A stretch of 64,000 bases of DNA from Acinetobacter baylyi DSM 14961 = CIP 107474 (GTDB taxonomy: Bacteria; Pseudomonadota; Gammaproteobacteria; Pseudomonadales; Moraxellaceae). Of this stretch, positions 1-8,886 are shown one piece after another; position 1 is the first letter of the stretch, and each line of letters starts with the position of its first letter. The DNA lies in assembly GCF_000368685.1 (NCBI RefSeq), contig NZ_KB849626.1:418476-482475 (forward strand). The letters are read 5' to 3'. The translations under genes were made by a program, and so were the position numbers. The notes below the pieces were generated by a model. That model was not told the DNA's origin. It worked only from the letters and a program-made list of their open reading frames with translations, and made no database searches.

Positions 1-422
1 CTACCATGCCCTTAAGTATGAAATGTGCGCAGGAAAATCTAAAGGTTCGCCCACAAACGGCTGGTTTCGTCATTCCTTTAGGAACGCAGTTAAATATGGA
101 TGGCACGGCACTTTATGAAGCTGCTGCTGCTTTGTTTATTGCCAATCTGGTGGGGCTGGATCTTAGCCTAACCCAACAACTGATTGTATGTTTAACTGCG
201 ATGATTGCCTCACTGGGTGCACCAGGTATTCCAAGTGCAGGTATGGTGACCATGATTATGGTATTGCAGTCGGTTGGTTTACCCGCAGAAGCGATTGCGA
301 TTTTACTCCCCATAGATCGAATTTTAGATACCGTACGTACGGTGGTGAATGTGCAGGGGGATATGATGATTAGTGTCGTTGTTGACCGAAATATCAAAGT
401 AATAGAAAGTTCAACTGAGTAA
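1..422 (+). CDS. Dicarboxylate/amino acid:cation symporter (DAACS family), C-terminal part
   Basis: This is the 3' end of a gene that begins before the window; the frame is open from base 1 to the TAA at 420-422. The visible ~139 residues carry the two signature segments of sodium- or proton-coupled dicarboxylate/glutamate symporters (GltP/DctA/SstT type): NMDGTALYE in the substrate- and cation-binding region, and GAPGIPSAGMV in the re-entrant hairpin, followed by the helix with LLPIDRILDTVRT. The protein sits in the inner membrane. Whether it prefers glutamate, aspartate or a C4-dicarboxylate cannot be told from this fragment. A terminator follows closely. Confidence 0.93.
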   Translation, partial: TMPLSMKCAQENLKVRPQTAGFVIPLGTQLNMDGTALYEAAAALFIANLVGLDLSLTQQLIVCLTAMIASLGAPGIPSAGMVTMIMVLQSVGLPAEAIAILLPIDRILDTVRTVVNVQGDMMISVVVDRNIKVIESSTE

Positions 423-455
423 TTTTTTTATCATTTTTTCTAAAAAAATGACTCA

Positions 456-483
456 AAAAAGCAGGAGACTAATCCTGCTTTTT
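456..483. terminator. Bidirectional intrinsic terminator
   Basis: A perfect 11-bp stem (456-466 with 473-483, core GCAGGA/TCCTGC) closes a 6-nt loop and is flanked by A-runs and T-runs on opposite sides. It can therefore end both the symporter gene on the plus strand and the hydrolase gene on the minus strand, which converge here. Confidence 0.85.
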
Positions 484-507
484 ATTGGATTTGAGTATAC
501 AACCGCT

Positions 508-1458
508 TTATGCTGCAACTTTAGGCAATGCACGTTTTGCCGCAGGGGATTGATCCAAATAAGCAAGCGCATCTTCTGTTTTAGCTTCATGTACTGGATC
601 ATACCAAGGCATTAAATACCCCAGTTGCTGTGAAACCAACCATAAAGGGTGTGGCATTAAGCGATTATCTGATTGTGCGATACTTGCCCATTCGCGCCAA
701 ATCCAAGGTTTATAGACCGCAGGCTGTTTCTCTGCATAACGTGGGTCTTGCCCCATAATATGTGCAGCACCATCAACCCATAAGCCCAATACGGCAGCAA
801 TTACGATCACACTTTGATAATAACGAGAAATATAACCACCGCCTAAATGACGATAAAGATCAAAAGCCACAGTACGGTGTTCAATCTCTTCAGCACCATG
901 CCATTTGACCAAATCAAGCATATTGGGATCTGCACCCAATTCTGCCCATTTTTTGTTGTACAGCGCATATTTGCCTAATACACAGGTCATGTGTTCAACA
1001 GTGGCCACGATACCTAGGCGGAATAAATCCCATTGATGATCAAGGGCTTTAGGTATTTTAAAACCAAGTGGTTGATCTGCGAGTAACTTTCCAAACAAGA
1101 AATCCATAATGTCAAGATTACGCTGAATATCAATATTACGCACAGTTAAGTATTCTTTATTCGCCGAAACATGTGCTTGAGCATGCATCGCTTCTTGACG
1201 AATAAAAGCACGAACATCTTCAGCTAATTTTTCATCTGTGATTCTGGGTAAAACACGATTGTACAAACGACAAAACCAAAACTCACCTGCTGGAAGAATA
1301 TTGTTAATCTCATTAATAAAGTAGCTGGCAAATGGCTGATTTGGAATCCAGTCGACAGGGGTTTCTTGCCATTCAAATTTCACTTTACGTGGTTTGATGT
1401 GATATTGAATAGACGATCCAATCCGACTGCGCTTTAATTTAGCAAGTAACTTCATCAC
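508..1458 (-). CDS. Metal-dependent hydrolase, COG3687/PF10118 type
   Basis: 316 residues resembling the predicted metal-dependent hydrolase family COG3687, a ferritin-like all-helical fold. Supporting motifs are RQEAMHAQAH near residue 90 and HGAEEIEHRTVAFD near residue 195, the carboxylate/histidine pairs expected to hold a metal centre. The ATG at 1456-1458 has an AGGA Shine-Dalgarno sequence 8 nt upstream. There is no signal peptide; one hydrophobic segment near residue 215 may touch the membrane. The substrate is unknown. It is a single gene between engB and a terminator. Confidence 0.75.
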   Translation of the reverse strand: MMKLLAKLKRSRIGSSIQYHIKPRKVKFEWQETPVDWIPNQPFASYFINEINNILPAGEFWFCRLYNRVLPRITDEKLAEDVRAFIRQEAMHAQAHVSANKEYLTVRNIDIQRNLDIMDFLFGKLLADQPLGFKIPKALDHQWDLFRLGIVATVEHMTCVLGKYALYNKKWAELGADPNMLDLVKWHGAEEIEHRTVAFDLYRHLGGGYISRYYQSVIVIAAVLGLWVDGAAHIMGQDPRYAEKQPAVYKPWIWREWASIAQSDNRLMPHPLWLVSQQLGYLMPWYDPVHEAKTEDALAYLDQSPAAKRALPKVAA

Positions 1459-1511
1459 AATGTCCTAATTTTTCTTTGGTGATTTCACACTTTATGATTT
1501 AAGTATAAAAA

Positions 1512-1546
1512 AATGTCCTAAATAGTTATTAGCAATTTAGGACATT
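1512..1546 (-). terminator. Intrinsic terminator of engB
   Basis: A perfect 12-bp inverted repeat (1512-1523 with 1535-1546, arms AATGTCCTAAAT and ATTTAGGACATT) around an 11-nt loop. Read on the minus strand it is followed by a run of T residues and lies 46 nt after the engB stop codon. Confidence 0.8.
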
Positions 1547-1591
1547 CGAGTGTCAATATGTGATGAATTTTGTTAGACAAGGCTTTTTTAT

Positions 1592-2446
1592 TTATATTTT
1601 TGGTTCTTGATCCAGATGGTCATCTATATTTTCAGTATTGAATTCAGATGTTTCATCTTGATCCATGAGTTCATCATTCAGATCATCTTCAGTTGCTTCA
1701 GGAATTGCATCAAGATCAAAGTCTAAAGTTTTGTCTAAGGTATAGTTTAAGCGACCTGCCATAACTGAGGCGAGTTCTTCTAGCCCTTGTTTATTCAAAG
1801 ATGAAAACAGTTGGATCGAAAAACTCAGCTTCATTTTTTTCAAAGTTTGTTTTACATCCAATAATACCTGATTGGCTGGGCCACGATTTAATTTATCGGC
1901 TTTGGTCAGTAAAATATGAACAAACAGTTTACGTGAATGCGCCCACTCTAACATCATGGTATCAAAGTGTTGTAAAGGATGACGAATATCCATGAGCAAA
2001 ACCAAGCCCTGTAAGCTTTGGCGATGAATAAGGTAATTTTCTAATTCTTTTTGCCAGATACGTTTCATGTCTTCTGGAACGGCTGCATAACCATAACCTG
2101 GTAAATCCACCAGACGTTGATCGGGGTTGCCCAAACTAAAAAAGTTAATCATTTGCGTACGACCAGGTTTTTTAGAGGCACGTGCAAGTTGTTTTTGATT
2201 GGTCAGGCTATTAATCGCACTAGATTTACCTGCATTAGAGCGTCCCGCAAAAGCAATTTCATAGCCTGTGTCTTCCACACATAACGACAACTTTGGGGCA
2301 CTCATTAAAAATTCAGCTTTACGCAACCAATTCAGTGATTTGACTGAATACTCTGTAATCGCAGGATCAGCTTTTTTCTCGTAACTAATTTTTTGTTTAG
2401 GTGCGAGTTTGGCTTTGGTGTCTTTGGATTTCGCATAGCGATGCAT
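1592..2446 (-). CDS. engB: Ribosome biogenesis GTP-binding protein EngB/YsxC
   Basis: An essential small GTPase that helps assemble the 50S subunit. The G motifs are clear: [10 protein letters not shown] (P-loop), DLPGYG (G3) and LTKAD (G4). I chose the ATG at 2444-2446. An in-frame GTG at 2476 exists, but it falls at the predicted transcription start of the TATAAT promoter just upstream. The protein is ~284 residues against ~200-210 in E. coli. The extra length is a basic N-terminal extension of ~40 residues and a strongly acidic C-terminal tail of ~50 residues (rich in D and E). It is monocistronic, with its own promoter and terminator. Confidence 0.95.
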   Translation of the reverse strand: MHRYAKSKDTKAKLAPKQKISYEKKADPAITEYSVKSLNWLRKAEFLMSAPKLSLCVEDTGYEIAFAGRSNAGKSSAINSLTNQKQLARASKKPGRTQMINFFSLGNPDQRLVDLPGYGYAAVPEDMKRIWQKELENYLIHRQSLQGLVLLMDIRHPLQHFDTMMLEWAHSRKLFVHILLTKADKLNRGPANQVLLDVKQTLKKMKLSFSIQLFSSLNKQGLEELASVMAGRLNYTLDKTLDFDLDAIPEATEDDLNDELMDQDETSEFNTENIDDHLDQEPKI

Positions 2447-2481
2447 AGAGCTTAACTTTTTAATCAATAAATACACAGAGC

Positions 2482-2510
2482 ATTATAAAGGAAGTCGTTA
2501 CATCAAGCGA
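2482..2510 (-). promoter_or_regulatory. Candidate engB promoter
   Basis: On the minus strand a perfect TATAAT (2482-2487) lies 17 nt after TCGCTT (2505-2510, a poor -35). Transcription would start near 2474, which argues for the engB ATG at 2446 rather than the GTG at 2476. Confidence 0.5.
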
Positions 2511-2530
2511 ATCTGAGTGATTGATTTTGT

Positions 2531-2959
2531 TTAAAGTGAAAGAAAAGCAATGGGTGAATAGGTAGGAGGTGCTCTTAGAACATCTTTAAGTTGATATTGA
2601 TCAAGTGATTGATAAAATTGCTCAAGTGCCTGATCTAAAATGCCTTTAAGACCACAGTGGGAGCGTAATACACAAGGTGGCGTATGGCATTCTACGATTT
2701 GATGATCGCCCTGTAGGGATCGTACAATATCACCTAATTTTAAATCGAGCGCTTTAGGATTGAGTTTTAATCCACCGCCTTTACCACGTGTGGTAATAAT
2801 CCATCCTTGCTTTCCCATAAAATGTACAATTTTGACTAAATGATTCTGTGAGACGCGCAGGTCATTGGCAATATCTGCAATTGTGTAAGGTGTTTCACTT
2901 GGACGCGAGACATACATCAGAATCCGTAAGGCATAATCTGTAAATTTGTTCAGTTGCAT
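2531..2959 (-). CDS. nsrR: Rrf2-family nitric-oxide-sensing repressor NsrR
   Basis: 142 residues with the Rrf2 winged helix-turn-helix (TIADIANDLRVSQNHLVKIV, wing RGKGGGLKL) and the three iron-sulfur ligands Cys91, Cys96 and Cys102, the same numbering as E. coli NsrR. The cluster reacts with nitric oxide, which releases the repressor from DNA. The start is the ATG at 2957-2959; a TTG nine bases upstream is less likely. The gene lies 103 nt downstream of the globin gene on the same strand, and two NsrR-type operators precede that gene. The pair is thus probably an NO-inducible unit with feedback control. IscR is excluded by cysteine spacing and context. Confidence 0.92.
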   Translation of the reverse strand: MQLNKFTDYALRILMYVSRPSETPYTIADIANDLRVSQNHLVKIVHFMGKQGWIITTRGKGGGLKLNPKALDLKLGDIVRSLQGDHQIVECHTPPCVLRSHCGLKGILDQALEQFYQSLDQYQLKDVLRAPPTYSPIAFLSL

Positions 2960-3062
2960 AGAGAGCAAAGATCATGATTCAAAAAATAATCTTAGCTTGA
3001 AAGTATCTTTAAAGAAACTTCCAAGCCATATTTTGATGATGATCAGATCATAAAAACTGAAA

Positions 3063-3827
3063 TTAGTTTCTAATGGGTGCAGAAACCATCACCTCATCAC
3101 CTAGACTATAATGATTTAGTAAAATATTTGCGACATCATAGTCACTATGTGCAGGTTCTGGTTTAACCACAAACTCATAATGATCATCAGCTTGCGTAGT
3201 ATTCAGGTTAAATTGTTGAGGCTGATCGAGTTCTTTTTCTGGCACATGCACTTTCACAGAGATATATTCTCCTAACGTTGCAGCGAGTATAGCCTGTTGG
3301 TCTGTTGCTGAAATCTTAAAACATTTGCCTTCATATTGTTCTTGAATTGCAATGATCTTGAAGCTACGCCAGCCAGTCCAGCCGCCATCCTGTTTGGCAA
3401 GTTGATGATATTTCTCTTTTTCTACCTCAATTAAAATATCTGCCAGTTGTAAATAAGCCTGTTTCCACGCTTCAATCAATTCTGATTCGAACGGTACGTT
3501 CAATACTTCACTAATCGAATGTAGAAGATTTTCACCCACAATTGCATATTGTTCTGGCTGGATATTTAGGCTGACATGCTTGGTGGTAATCCGTTCAACT
3601 GCTTTGGCTAATTTTTCAGGTTGTTCGATATGTTCAGCATAAGCCAGTACTGCGGCGGCCAGCGCACGAGGTTGTCGCCCTGTGCTTTGATGATCTAAAT
3701 TAAACACATTTTTTAATTCAGGGTGATTGTTGAGCATGCGATTATAAAAATAGCTGGTGAGTGTTACGCCATGTTCGCGTAGTACAGGTACGGTAGATTT
3801 TACGAGTTCAATTTGTTGTGGTGTCAT
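3063..3827 (-). CDS. Flavohaemoglobin-like globin lacking the NAD-binding domain
   Basis: 254 residues. Residues 1-140 align with the globin domain of Hmp: Tyr28 (B10), Phe42 (CD1), Gln52 (E7) and proximal His84 in KHVSL are all present. Residues ~150-250 resemble the FAD-binding beta-barrel, but the FAD motif RxYS of Hmp is Q204-x-F206-N207. The chain stops at the place where the barrel ends, so the whole NAD(P)H domain (about 140 residues in the ~396-residue Hmp) is missing. Only ~100 nt separate the stop from nsrR, so no detached remnant lies downstream. NO dioxygenation is the likely role, with electrons from a separate reductase. AAGG lies 7 nt before the ATG. Confidence 0.85.
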   Translation of the reverse strand: MTPQQIELVKSTVPVLREHGVTLTSYFYNRMLNNHPELKNVFNLDHQSTGRQPRALAAAVLAYAEHIEQPEKLAKAVERITTKHVSLNIQPEQYAIVGENLLHSISEVLNVPFESELIEAWKQAYLQLADILIEVEKEKYHQLAKQDGGWTGWRSFKIIAIQEQYEGKCFKISATDQQAILAATLGEYISVKVHVPEKELDQPQQFNLNTTQADDHYEFVVKPEPAHSDYDVANILLNHYSLGDEVMVSAPIRN

Positions 3828-3852
3828 GGCGAGACCTTTTGTCTGGCTTTAT

Positions 3853-3875
3853 AAGATATATTCAAAATACATTTT
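3853..3875. promoter_or_regulatory. NsrR operator, proximal copy
   Basis: A 23-bp imperfect palindrome with arms AAGATATATTC and AAATACATTTT around a single base, fitting the NsrR operator pattern AAGATGYATTT-N-AAATRCATCTT known from enterobacteria. It is 26 bp upstream of the globin start codon. Confidence 0.75.
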
Positions 3876-3877
3876 AT

Positions 3878-3900
3878 AAGATGTATTTGCAATGCATCTT
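3878..3900. promoter_or_regulatory. NsrR operator, distal near-consensus copy
   Basis: A 23-bp palindrome with arms AAGATGTATTT and CAATGCATCTT around one base, differing from the NsrR consensus at one arm position. It starts 25 bp from the start of the proximal copy, so the two sites are about 2.5 helical turns apart. Confidence 0.85.
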
Positions 3901-3912
3901 TAATACTTTGAT

Positions 3913-4812
3913 TTAAGCTTTTGAATCATAGAAAGATTTAAATATCTCTTCGACACAGCATTGCAGTAGTGAGTCGGTTTCTTTTTTCCATAGCAAAACT
4001 ACAGGAGAAAAACGTGATTCATGATCGAGTTCAATTAAACGCACGTTATTAGGAAGTACACTTTCAAAATCTTGAGGCACAATGCATATGCCAAGGTTTT
4101 GTGAAACTAACTGGAGTTGAGTAATTTTTCTGGAACGAATCAATGCAGGTTGCGGTGAAAAACCATGACTTAAGCATAAATTGGCAGCTAAATAACTCAA
4201 ACCTCCACGGTCACTATGTGGCATTGAAACAAAAGGAATATCTTTTAAGTCAGACAGTTTCACTTTTTGTTGATTTAATGCTGGTTGTTCCATGCATACC
4301 GCAACACAAAGCTTGCTGCTGTAAACAGTTTGATGATTTAGATGTTCGAGAGACGCTAAAACAGGTGGACGGATAAATCCGATATCCAAGCTACCATTTT
4401 CAATAGCTTCAACCTGTAATTCTGAAGCGAGTGTCTCAATTTCAATCTCGATCTGGTATTCAATACATAACTGCTTAAATAGCTTCAGTTTATCTTGGTT
4501 GAGTATTACGCTACTCGAATGCGCAATTCTAAAGATTCGTCCTTTACCCTTAGCAAGATTCTGAGCGGAGAGAATTGTATTTTGAAGCGCTGAAAGTTGT
4601 TTCTTGATATCTCGATAAAATTGATCCCCCGCAGTGGTCAACTTTATTTTTTTCTCACTTCGATCAAAAATTAGAAAGCCAAGCTCATCTTCAAGCAACA
4701 TCATCTGTCTACTCAAAGCGGATTGAGCAATAAATAATTGTTCAGAAGCAGCAATGAAACTTCCAGTTTCTACAATAGTAACGAAATAGCGGAATTGCTT
4801 TAAAGTTGACAT
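3913..4812 (-). CDS. LysR-family transcriptional regulator
   Basis: 299 residues. The N-terminal helix-turn-helix is typical (FVTIVETGSFIAASEQLFIAQSALSRQM region, residues ~9-36) and residues ~90-295 form the periplasmic-binding-protein-like effector domain. The ATG is at 4810-4812. It is transcribed away from a 42-codon membrane-peptide gene that begins 96 bp further on, the usual divergent arrangement of LysR regulators and their targets. The effector cannot be read from the sequence. Confidence 0.9.
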   Translation of the reverse strand: MSTLKQFRYFVTIVETGSFIAASEQLFIAQSALSRQMMLLEDELGFLIFDRSEKKIKLTTAGDQFYRDIKKQLSALQNTILSAQNLAKGKGRIFRIAHSSSVILNQDKLKLFKQLCIEYQIEIEIETLASELQVEAIENGSLDIGFIRPPVLASLEHLNHQTVYSSKLCVAVCMEQPALNQQKVKLSDLKDIPFVSMPHSDRGGLSYLAANLCLSHGFSPQPALIRSRKITQLQLVSQNLGICIVPQDFESVLPNNVRLIELDHESRFSPVVLLWKKETDSLLQCCVEEIFKSFYDSKA

Positions 4813-4907
4813 ATCTAAAAATGAGATAGATGGGGGATTTTTCTATATTAGATGAGATCAAAAGGTTTTTATATGCTAGCTCCTAAGAAAAGCTTTAGGA
4901 CAATCGC

Positions 4908-5036
4908 ATGCGCAATAAACTTCTAGTGGTGGCTTTGGTATTGATTGTTTTCTTACTGGTAAATCAATATGACAGACATGTACTCAAGACACATCGAGAT
5001 GCTTCAAATGAGTCAACACTTCAATACACGGATTAA
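4908..5036 (+). CDS. Small single-pass membrane protein, 42 residues
   Basis: A short open frame with an AGGA Shine-Dalgarno sequence (4897-4900) 7 nt before the ATG. After MRNK there is one hydrophobic segment (residues 5-18, LLVVALVLIVFLLV), then a polar C-terminus rich in H, R, D, S and T. Positive charge before the helix suggests the N-terminus is inside and the C-terminus in the periplasm. It is divergent from the LysR gene and ends just before the convergent terminator at 5061. I do not recognise a family. Confidence 0.55.
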   Translation: MRNKLLVVALVLIVFLLVNQYDRHVLKTHRDASNESTLQYTD

Positions 5037-5060
5037 TTTAACTATCCACATAAGATAGTG

Positions 5061-5109
5061 AAAATAAAAAAAGCTTCTTTAATGAGAATCTCTCCTTATT
5101 AAAGAAGCT
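5061..5109 (-). terminator. Intrinsic terminator of the HerA-like ATPase operon
   Basis: A perfect 12-bp stem (5072-5083 with 5098-5109, AGCTTCTTTAAT/ATTAAAGAAGCT). On the minus strand it is followed by a T-rich run (complement of 5061-5071). It lies 17 nt after the stop of the ATPase gene. Confidence 0.85.
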
Positions 5110-5125
5110 CTGCATACGCGACGAC

Positions 5126-6664
5126 TTAGCGCTTTCCAAATAAAGAACCTAACAAGCCTCGTACCAGTTTCTGACCTGTCGGACCTCCAAGAGTTCGTGC
5201 CGCACTTTTTGCAAAAGTGCCAATCACATCCTGAGTCAGTTTTTCTCGATCACGTTGGGCCTTTTCTTCGGCTTTTTGCTGCTCTCGTGCTAAGCGCTCT
5301 TGTTCTTTTGCTTGCTGTTTGGCATTGGCCTCTTGTTGTTTTGCTTCAGCTTGTGCCTGCTGCTGCGCTGTACTTTCATTGACTTTTCGTTGCAGCATTT
5401 CATAAGCACTGTCTCGATCCACCGCATTTTCATACACACCAGCTACAATGCTTTGTGCCATGAATGCTTGTCGTTCTTGAGGACTCAGTGGGCTAAACGA
5501 AGAATAGGGCGGCATGACCCAACCACGTTCTACTATTTGCGGCGTGCCTTGCTCATCCAAACAGCTAATTAAAGCTTCACCCACCGCCAGTTCGGTAATG
5601 GCTTGGTCCACTTTAAATTCTGGATTGGCTCTAAAGGTATCTGCTGCTGTTTTCACCGCTTTTTGATCTTTAGGGGTAAAGGCGCGTAACGCATGTTGTA
5701 CTCGATTGCCCAGTTGCCCTAAGACACTTTCAGGTAAATCCAGCGGATTCTGGGTAATAAAGTAAATACCAACACCTTTGGAGCGAATCAAACGTACTAC
5801 TTGTTCAATTTTTTGTTGTAGGGCAGGGCTGGCATTATCAAATAGCAAATGGGCTTCATCAAAGAAAAACACCAGTTTAGGTTTGTCTAAATCACCTACT
5901 TCAGGTAGTTGTTCAAATAATTCTGAAAGCATCCATAATAAAAAAGTCGCATACAGTTTTGGCGTATTCATGAGTTTATCTGCGGCCAATACATTAATGT
6001 AACCATGGCCGTTGCTGTCAGTCTGAATAAAATCAAGAATATTCAGACTTGGTTCTCCAAAAAATTGTTCACCACCTTGATCGCCTAATGCGAGTAAATT
6101 ACGCTGAATCGCCCCAATGCTGGCAGGTGATAAATTGCCGTATTCTGCTTTGAGGTCAGCTGCATTTTCACTGACATAACTCAGCATCGCTTTTAAGTCT
6201 TTAAAATCGATCAATAACAATCCCTGATCATCGGCAATTCTAAATAGCGCCGATAACACGCCTTCTTGGGTATCATTAAGATTCAGCATTTGGGCAAGGA
6301 GGAGTGGGCCAATTTCTGAAATAGTGGTACGGATAGGATGTCCTTGCTCACCAAATAAATCCCAAAAAATAGTTGGAGATGCTGCAAACGGAATGCTCTC
6401 TATACCCAATGATTTTATTCGTGCATCAAACTTAGGATTATCACTACCTGCTTTGGCAATACTGGACACATCCCCTTTGGCATCGGCCAAAAATACCGGC
6501 ACACCAATCCGTGAAAAACTCTCGGCCATCACCTTTAACGTCACCGTTTTACCAGTGCCCGTTGCACCAGCAATCAAACCATGACGATTGGCAAATTCAG
6601 AATGTAAAATAATATCCTGTTGAATATCATTGGTTTTTTTTGCAATGATGATTGGTGTACCCAT
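5126..6664 (-). CDS. HerA-like P-loop ATPase, DUF853/YjgR family
   Basis: 512 residues from the ATG at 6662-6664, which has AGGA 7 nt upstream; longer in-frame versions to 6757 would overlap the preceding gene and lack a binding site. The N-terminal half holds Walker A (GATGTGKT) and Walker B (LVFFFDEAH) motifs of the HerA/FtsK-like ATPases, with further family blocks such as [29 protein letters not shown] split over residues ~300-330. Residues ~425-490 are a Q/A/K/E-rich coiled coil. E. coli YjgR is similar in length; its role is not settled. It lies 23 nt downstream of the cystathionine-lyase gene, so the two may be co-transcribed. Confidence 0.85.
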   Translation of the reverse strand: MGTPIIIAKKTNDIQQDIILHSEFANRHGLIAGATGTGKTVTLKVMAESFSRIGVPVFLADAKGDVSSIAKAGSDNPKFDARIKSLGIESIPFAASPTIFWDLFGEQGHPIRTTISEIGPLLLAQMLNLNDTQEGVLSALFRIADDQGLLLIDFKDLKAMLSYVSENAADLKAEYGNLSPASIGAIQRNLLALGDQGGEQFFGEPSLNILDFIQTDSNGHGYINVLAADKLMNTPKLYATFLLWMLSELFEQLPEVGDLDKPKLVFFFDEAHLLFDNASPALQQKIEQVVRLIRSKGVGIYFITQNPLDLPESVLGQLGNRVQHALRAFTPKDQKAVKTAADTFRANPEFKVDQAITELAVGEALISCLDEQGTPQIVERGWVMPPYSSFSPLSPQERQAFMAQSIVAGVYENAVDRDSAYEMLQRKVNESTAQQQAQAEAKQQEANAKQQAKEQERLAREQQKAEEKAQRDREKLTQDVIGTFAKSAARTLGGPTGQKLVRGLLGSLFGKR

Positions 6665-6687
6665 AAGCTGTTCCTGTATTGTTGTCT

Positions 6688-7881
6688 CTATTCGAGTTGT
6701 TGTAGTGCGTTTTGAATATCTTGTATTAAATCTTCTGGATCTTCCAGTCCTACACAAAATCGAACCAGTAAGCCTTGTTGTAAATGTGTATTGTTCAATA
6801 TTCGCATCTGTTTTAAGTCATATAGCATGACCAAGCTCACAGGACCACCCCAGCTAAAACCTAATTTAAACAAGTTTAGGGCATCACAAAAGCGACGGAT
6901 TGCAGCCAAATCATATTTTGGATCAAAAATCACACTCACCAATCCAGCACTTTGACCATTTTTACAGATGCTCTTCCAGTAATCATGTCCAGGACTATTT
7001 GATGCGGCGGGATGTAAAACCTGAATACATTGCGGTTGTTGTTGAAGCCACTCCAATAGTTTCTGTGCATTTTCAGCTTGCTGCTGATAGCGCAGACGCA
7101 TATGCGCCAAGCTGCGAATAATTTGTGCGGTATCGTCGCCCGACACACAGATTCCCTGATTGGCATGAATTTTAAAGAGTTGTTGATACAAATTCTTGTC
7201 GCGTGTTATGACGCTACCCATCAAAATATCACCGCCACCGCTTGGGTATTTTGTTAAAGCATGTACGGTTATATCGACTGATAGATGCTCATTAGAAAAG
7301 TCGAAGGCATTGAAGGCCAATCCTGCACCCCAGGTATTATCTAATGCTGTGAGTACCTGTGCTGCCTGTGCCTTTCGAACAAGTTGTATTAAATCAGGAA
7401 ACTCCATCGTAATTGAACCAGCAGCTTCAAGCCAGAGTAGCCTGGTTTTCTCTGAAGGTATAAACGATTCTGCATCAATTGGATTGTAGATACGAACTTG
7501 AATGCCATAGCGTTGTCGCAAATTGTTTAGGTGTTCCATGTTCGGGCCATAGATATTATCTGGTACCCAGACTTCATCGCCATGACTTAGAAAAGTTGAA
7601 TTGACCAGATTAATTGCAGATAAGCCGCTCGGTGCAAGTAAACAATATTGTCCCCCTTCAATTTCAGCCAATTGATCACCTAAAGTAAAGGTTGTGGGTG
7701 TGCCATGTGTTCCATAACTATAATCATAAGGATCGCTCCAATGCCGATCAAAAAGGTGCGCTGTAGTAGGAAAAATAATGGTAGATGCACGAAACAAGGG
7801 AGGTTGAATGCTGTGAATGTATTGTGGGGCTTTTCTTGGCGCATGAATTAACGAAGTTTGTGGTTTTTTATCATCTAACAT
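6688..7881 (-). CDS. metC: Cystathionine beta-lyase-type PLP enzyme
   Basis: 397 residues of the Cys/Met metabolism PLP family (fold type I). Landmarks are [10 protein letters not shown] in the cofactor/substrate region, APSGLSAI, the cofactor-holding LDNTWGAG, and the Schiff-base Lys211 in [12 protein letters not shown]. Cystathionine beta-lyase makes homocysteine from cystathionine in the cytoplasm. Family members with gamma-lyase or O-acetylhomoserine activity look alike, so the exact reaction is inferred from the overall MetC resemblance. The ATG is at 7879-7881. The HerA-like gene follows 23 nt downstream. Confidence 0.82.
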   Translation of the reverse strand: MLDDKKPQTSLIHAPRKAPQYIHSIQPPLFRASTIIFPTTAHLFDRHWSDPYDYSYGTHGTPTTFTLGDQLAEIEGGQYCLLAPSGLSAINLVNSTFLSHGDEVWVPDNIYGPNMEHLNNLRQRYGIQVRIYNPIDAESFIPSEKTRLLWLEAAGSITMEFPDLIQLVRKAQAAQVLTALDNTWGAGLAFNAFDFSNEHLSVDITVHALTKYPSGGGDILMGSVITRDKNLYQQLFKIHANQGICVSGDDTAQIIRSLAHMRLRYQQQAENAQKLLEWLQQQPQCIQVLHPAASNSPGHDYWKSICKNGQSAGLVSVIFDPKYDLAAIRRFCDALNLFKLGFSWGGPVSLVMLYDLKQMRILNNTHLQQGLLVRFCVGLEDPEDLIQDIQNALQQLE

Positions 7882-8050
7882 GGTGCAAATATCTAAATGG
7901 AATTTTGACTAATGTAAAAAAAAATAAATGATTGCGCCAGTTTTAGTCTGATTTGTTAATTTTTTTTTGAAAGTCGTTATTTGTATTTAAGTTGGCTTCA
8001 TTCTTGCAAAGGAAGTAGGTGATTCTAACAAAAATATAGGTTTGCCTTAC

Positions 8051-8782
8051 ATGAAATCGCATTTAAAAGTGCATTATTTTCAGCACATTGCTGGTGAAGG
8101 ATTCGGAAGTTGTTATGATTTTCTAAAGTCACATAACGCAAAGATTACAGCGACAGAGTTTTTTGCATTACCTGTTGACCTGCCTCTCGAAATTGAAGCA
8201 CTTCCACATATCGAAGATGTGGATCTATTGATTATCATGGGCGGAAATATCAGCGTGAACGATGAAGCCAATTATCCTTGGCTCAAGATTGAAAAACGTT
8301 GGCTTAGACGTTATTTGGCGTCAGGTAAACCCGCGATTGGGTTGTGTTTGGGCGGGCAGCTTATTGCCAATGCATTAGGTGCAGCAGTGAGTCATAGTGC
8401 GTATTACGAATTGGGCTGGACAACCGTTCAACGCGTGAGAAACATTCCTGAAAACTGTTTTCAGTTGCCCGATCAACTCAAGGTATTACAGTGGCATAGC
8501 GAGTGTTTTGAAATTCCCAAAGGTGCTGTTCACTTGGCAGAAAACCAAATGTGTCGAAATCAAATGTACCAGATAGGAAAAAATGTTTTAGGTTTTCAGT
8601 TTCATCCTGAAATCACACCTCAAACATTAGAGATGTTTTTAGACAATGATGATCAAATTGAAGTATTTAAAGGCGATGTGTTGCCTTCACTGGCAGAATT
8701 AAAAAAAACCAATAAAACCTATTTTCAAGAAGGTAACCAATTACTTAATCAAGCCATAGAGTACGTACTTGAAGCATCGTAA
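8051..8782 (+). CDS. Class I glutamine amidotransferase (GMP synthase-like)
   Basis: 243 residues with the full triad of class I glutaminases: nucleophile Cys99 in GLCLGG and His185/Glu187 in FQFHPE. There is no synthetase domain, so it is a free-standing amidotransferase of the GATase1/YfeJ-like group. Such proteins transfer ammonia to a partner or hydrolyse gamma-glutamyl compounds; the substrate is not evident. I start it at the ATG at 8051 (AGG 10 nt upstream) because the TTG at 8042 sits directly against that site. It is a single gene before the ribosomal operon. Confidence 0.85.
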   Translation: MKSHLKVHYFQHIAGEGFGSCYDFLKSHNAKITATEFFALPVDLPLEIEALPHIEDVDLLIIMGGNISVNDEANYPWLKIEKRWLRRYLASGKPAIGLCLGGQLIANALGAAVSHSAYYELGWTTVQRVRNIPENCFQLPDQLKVLQWHSECFEIPKGAVHLAENQMCRNQMYQIGKNVLGFQFHPEITPQTLEMFLDNDDQIEVFKGDVLPSLAELKKTNKTYFQEGNQLLNQAIEYVLEAS

Positions 8783-8851
8783 CCAGAAAACTTTAGATGA
8801 GCGCTAGAAAAATAAAAACAGCAATCATCCTTAAAAAAATGTGAAATAGAA

Positions 8852-8880
8852 TTGCATAAGACTTAAACAATCGTTATAAT
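8852..8880 (+). promoter_or_regulatory. Strong sigma-70 promoter of the S10 operon
   Basis: TTGCAT (8852-8857), a 17-bp spacer and a perfect TATAAT (8875-8880). The expected start near 8887 gives a leader of about 160 nt before rpsJ. Confidence 0.85.
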
Positions 8881-8886
8881 GAGCCA

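Noticed and set aside
1464..1546. AATGTCCTAA repeat at 1464 and 1512 as a shared regulatory element
   Set aside because: The first copy is the ribosome-binding site of the hydrolase gene read backwards and the second is the terminator stem of engB; the match is probably coincidence.
2960..3062. A separate NsrR operator in front of nsrR
   Set aside because: AAGATACTTTC-like fragments occur but no second half-site fits; the two sites ahead of the globin gene are far better.
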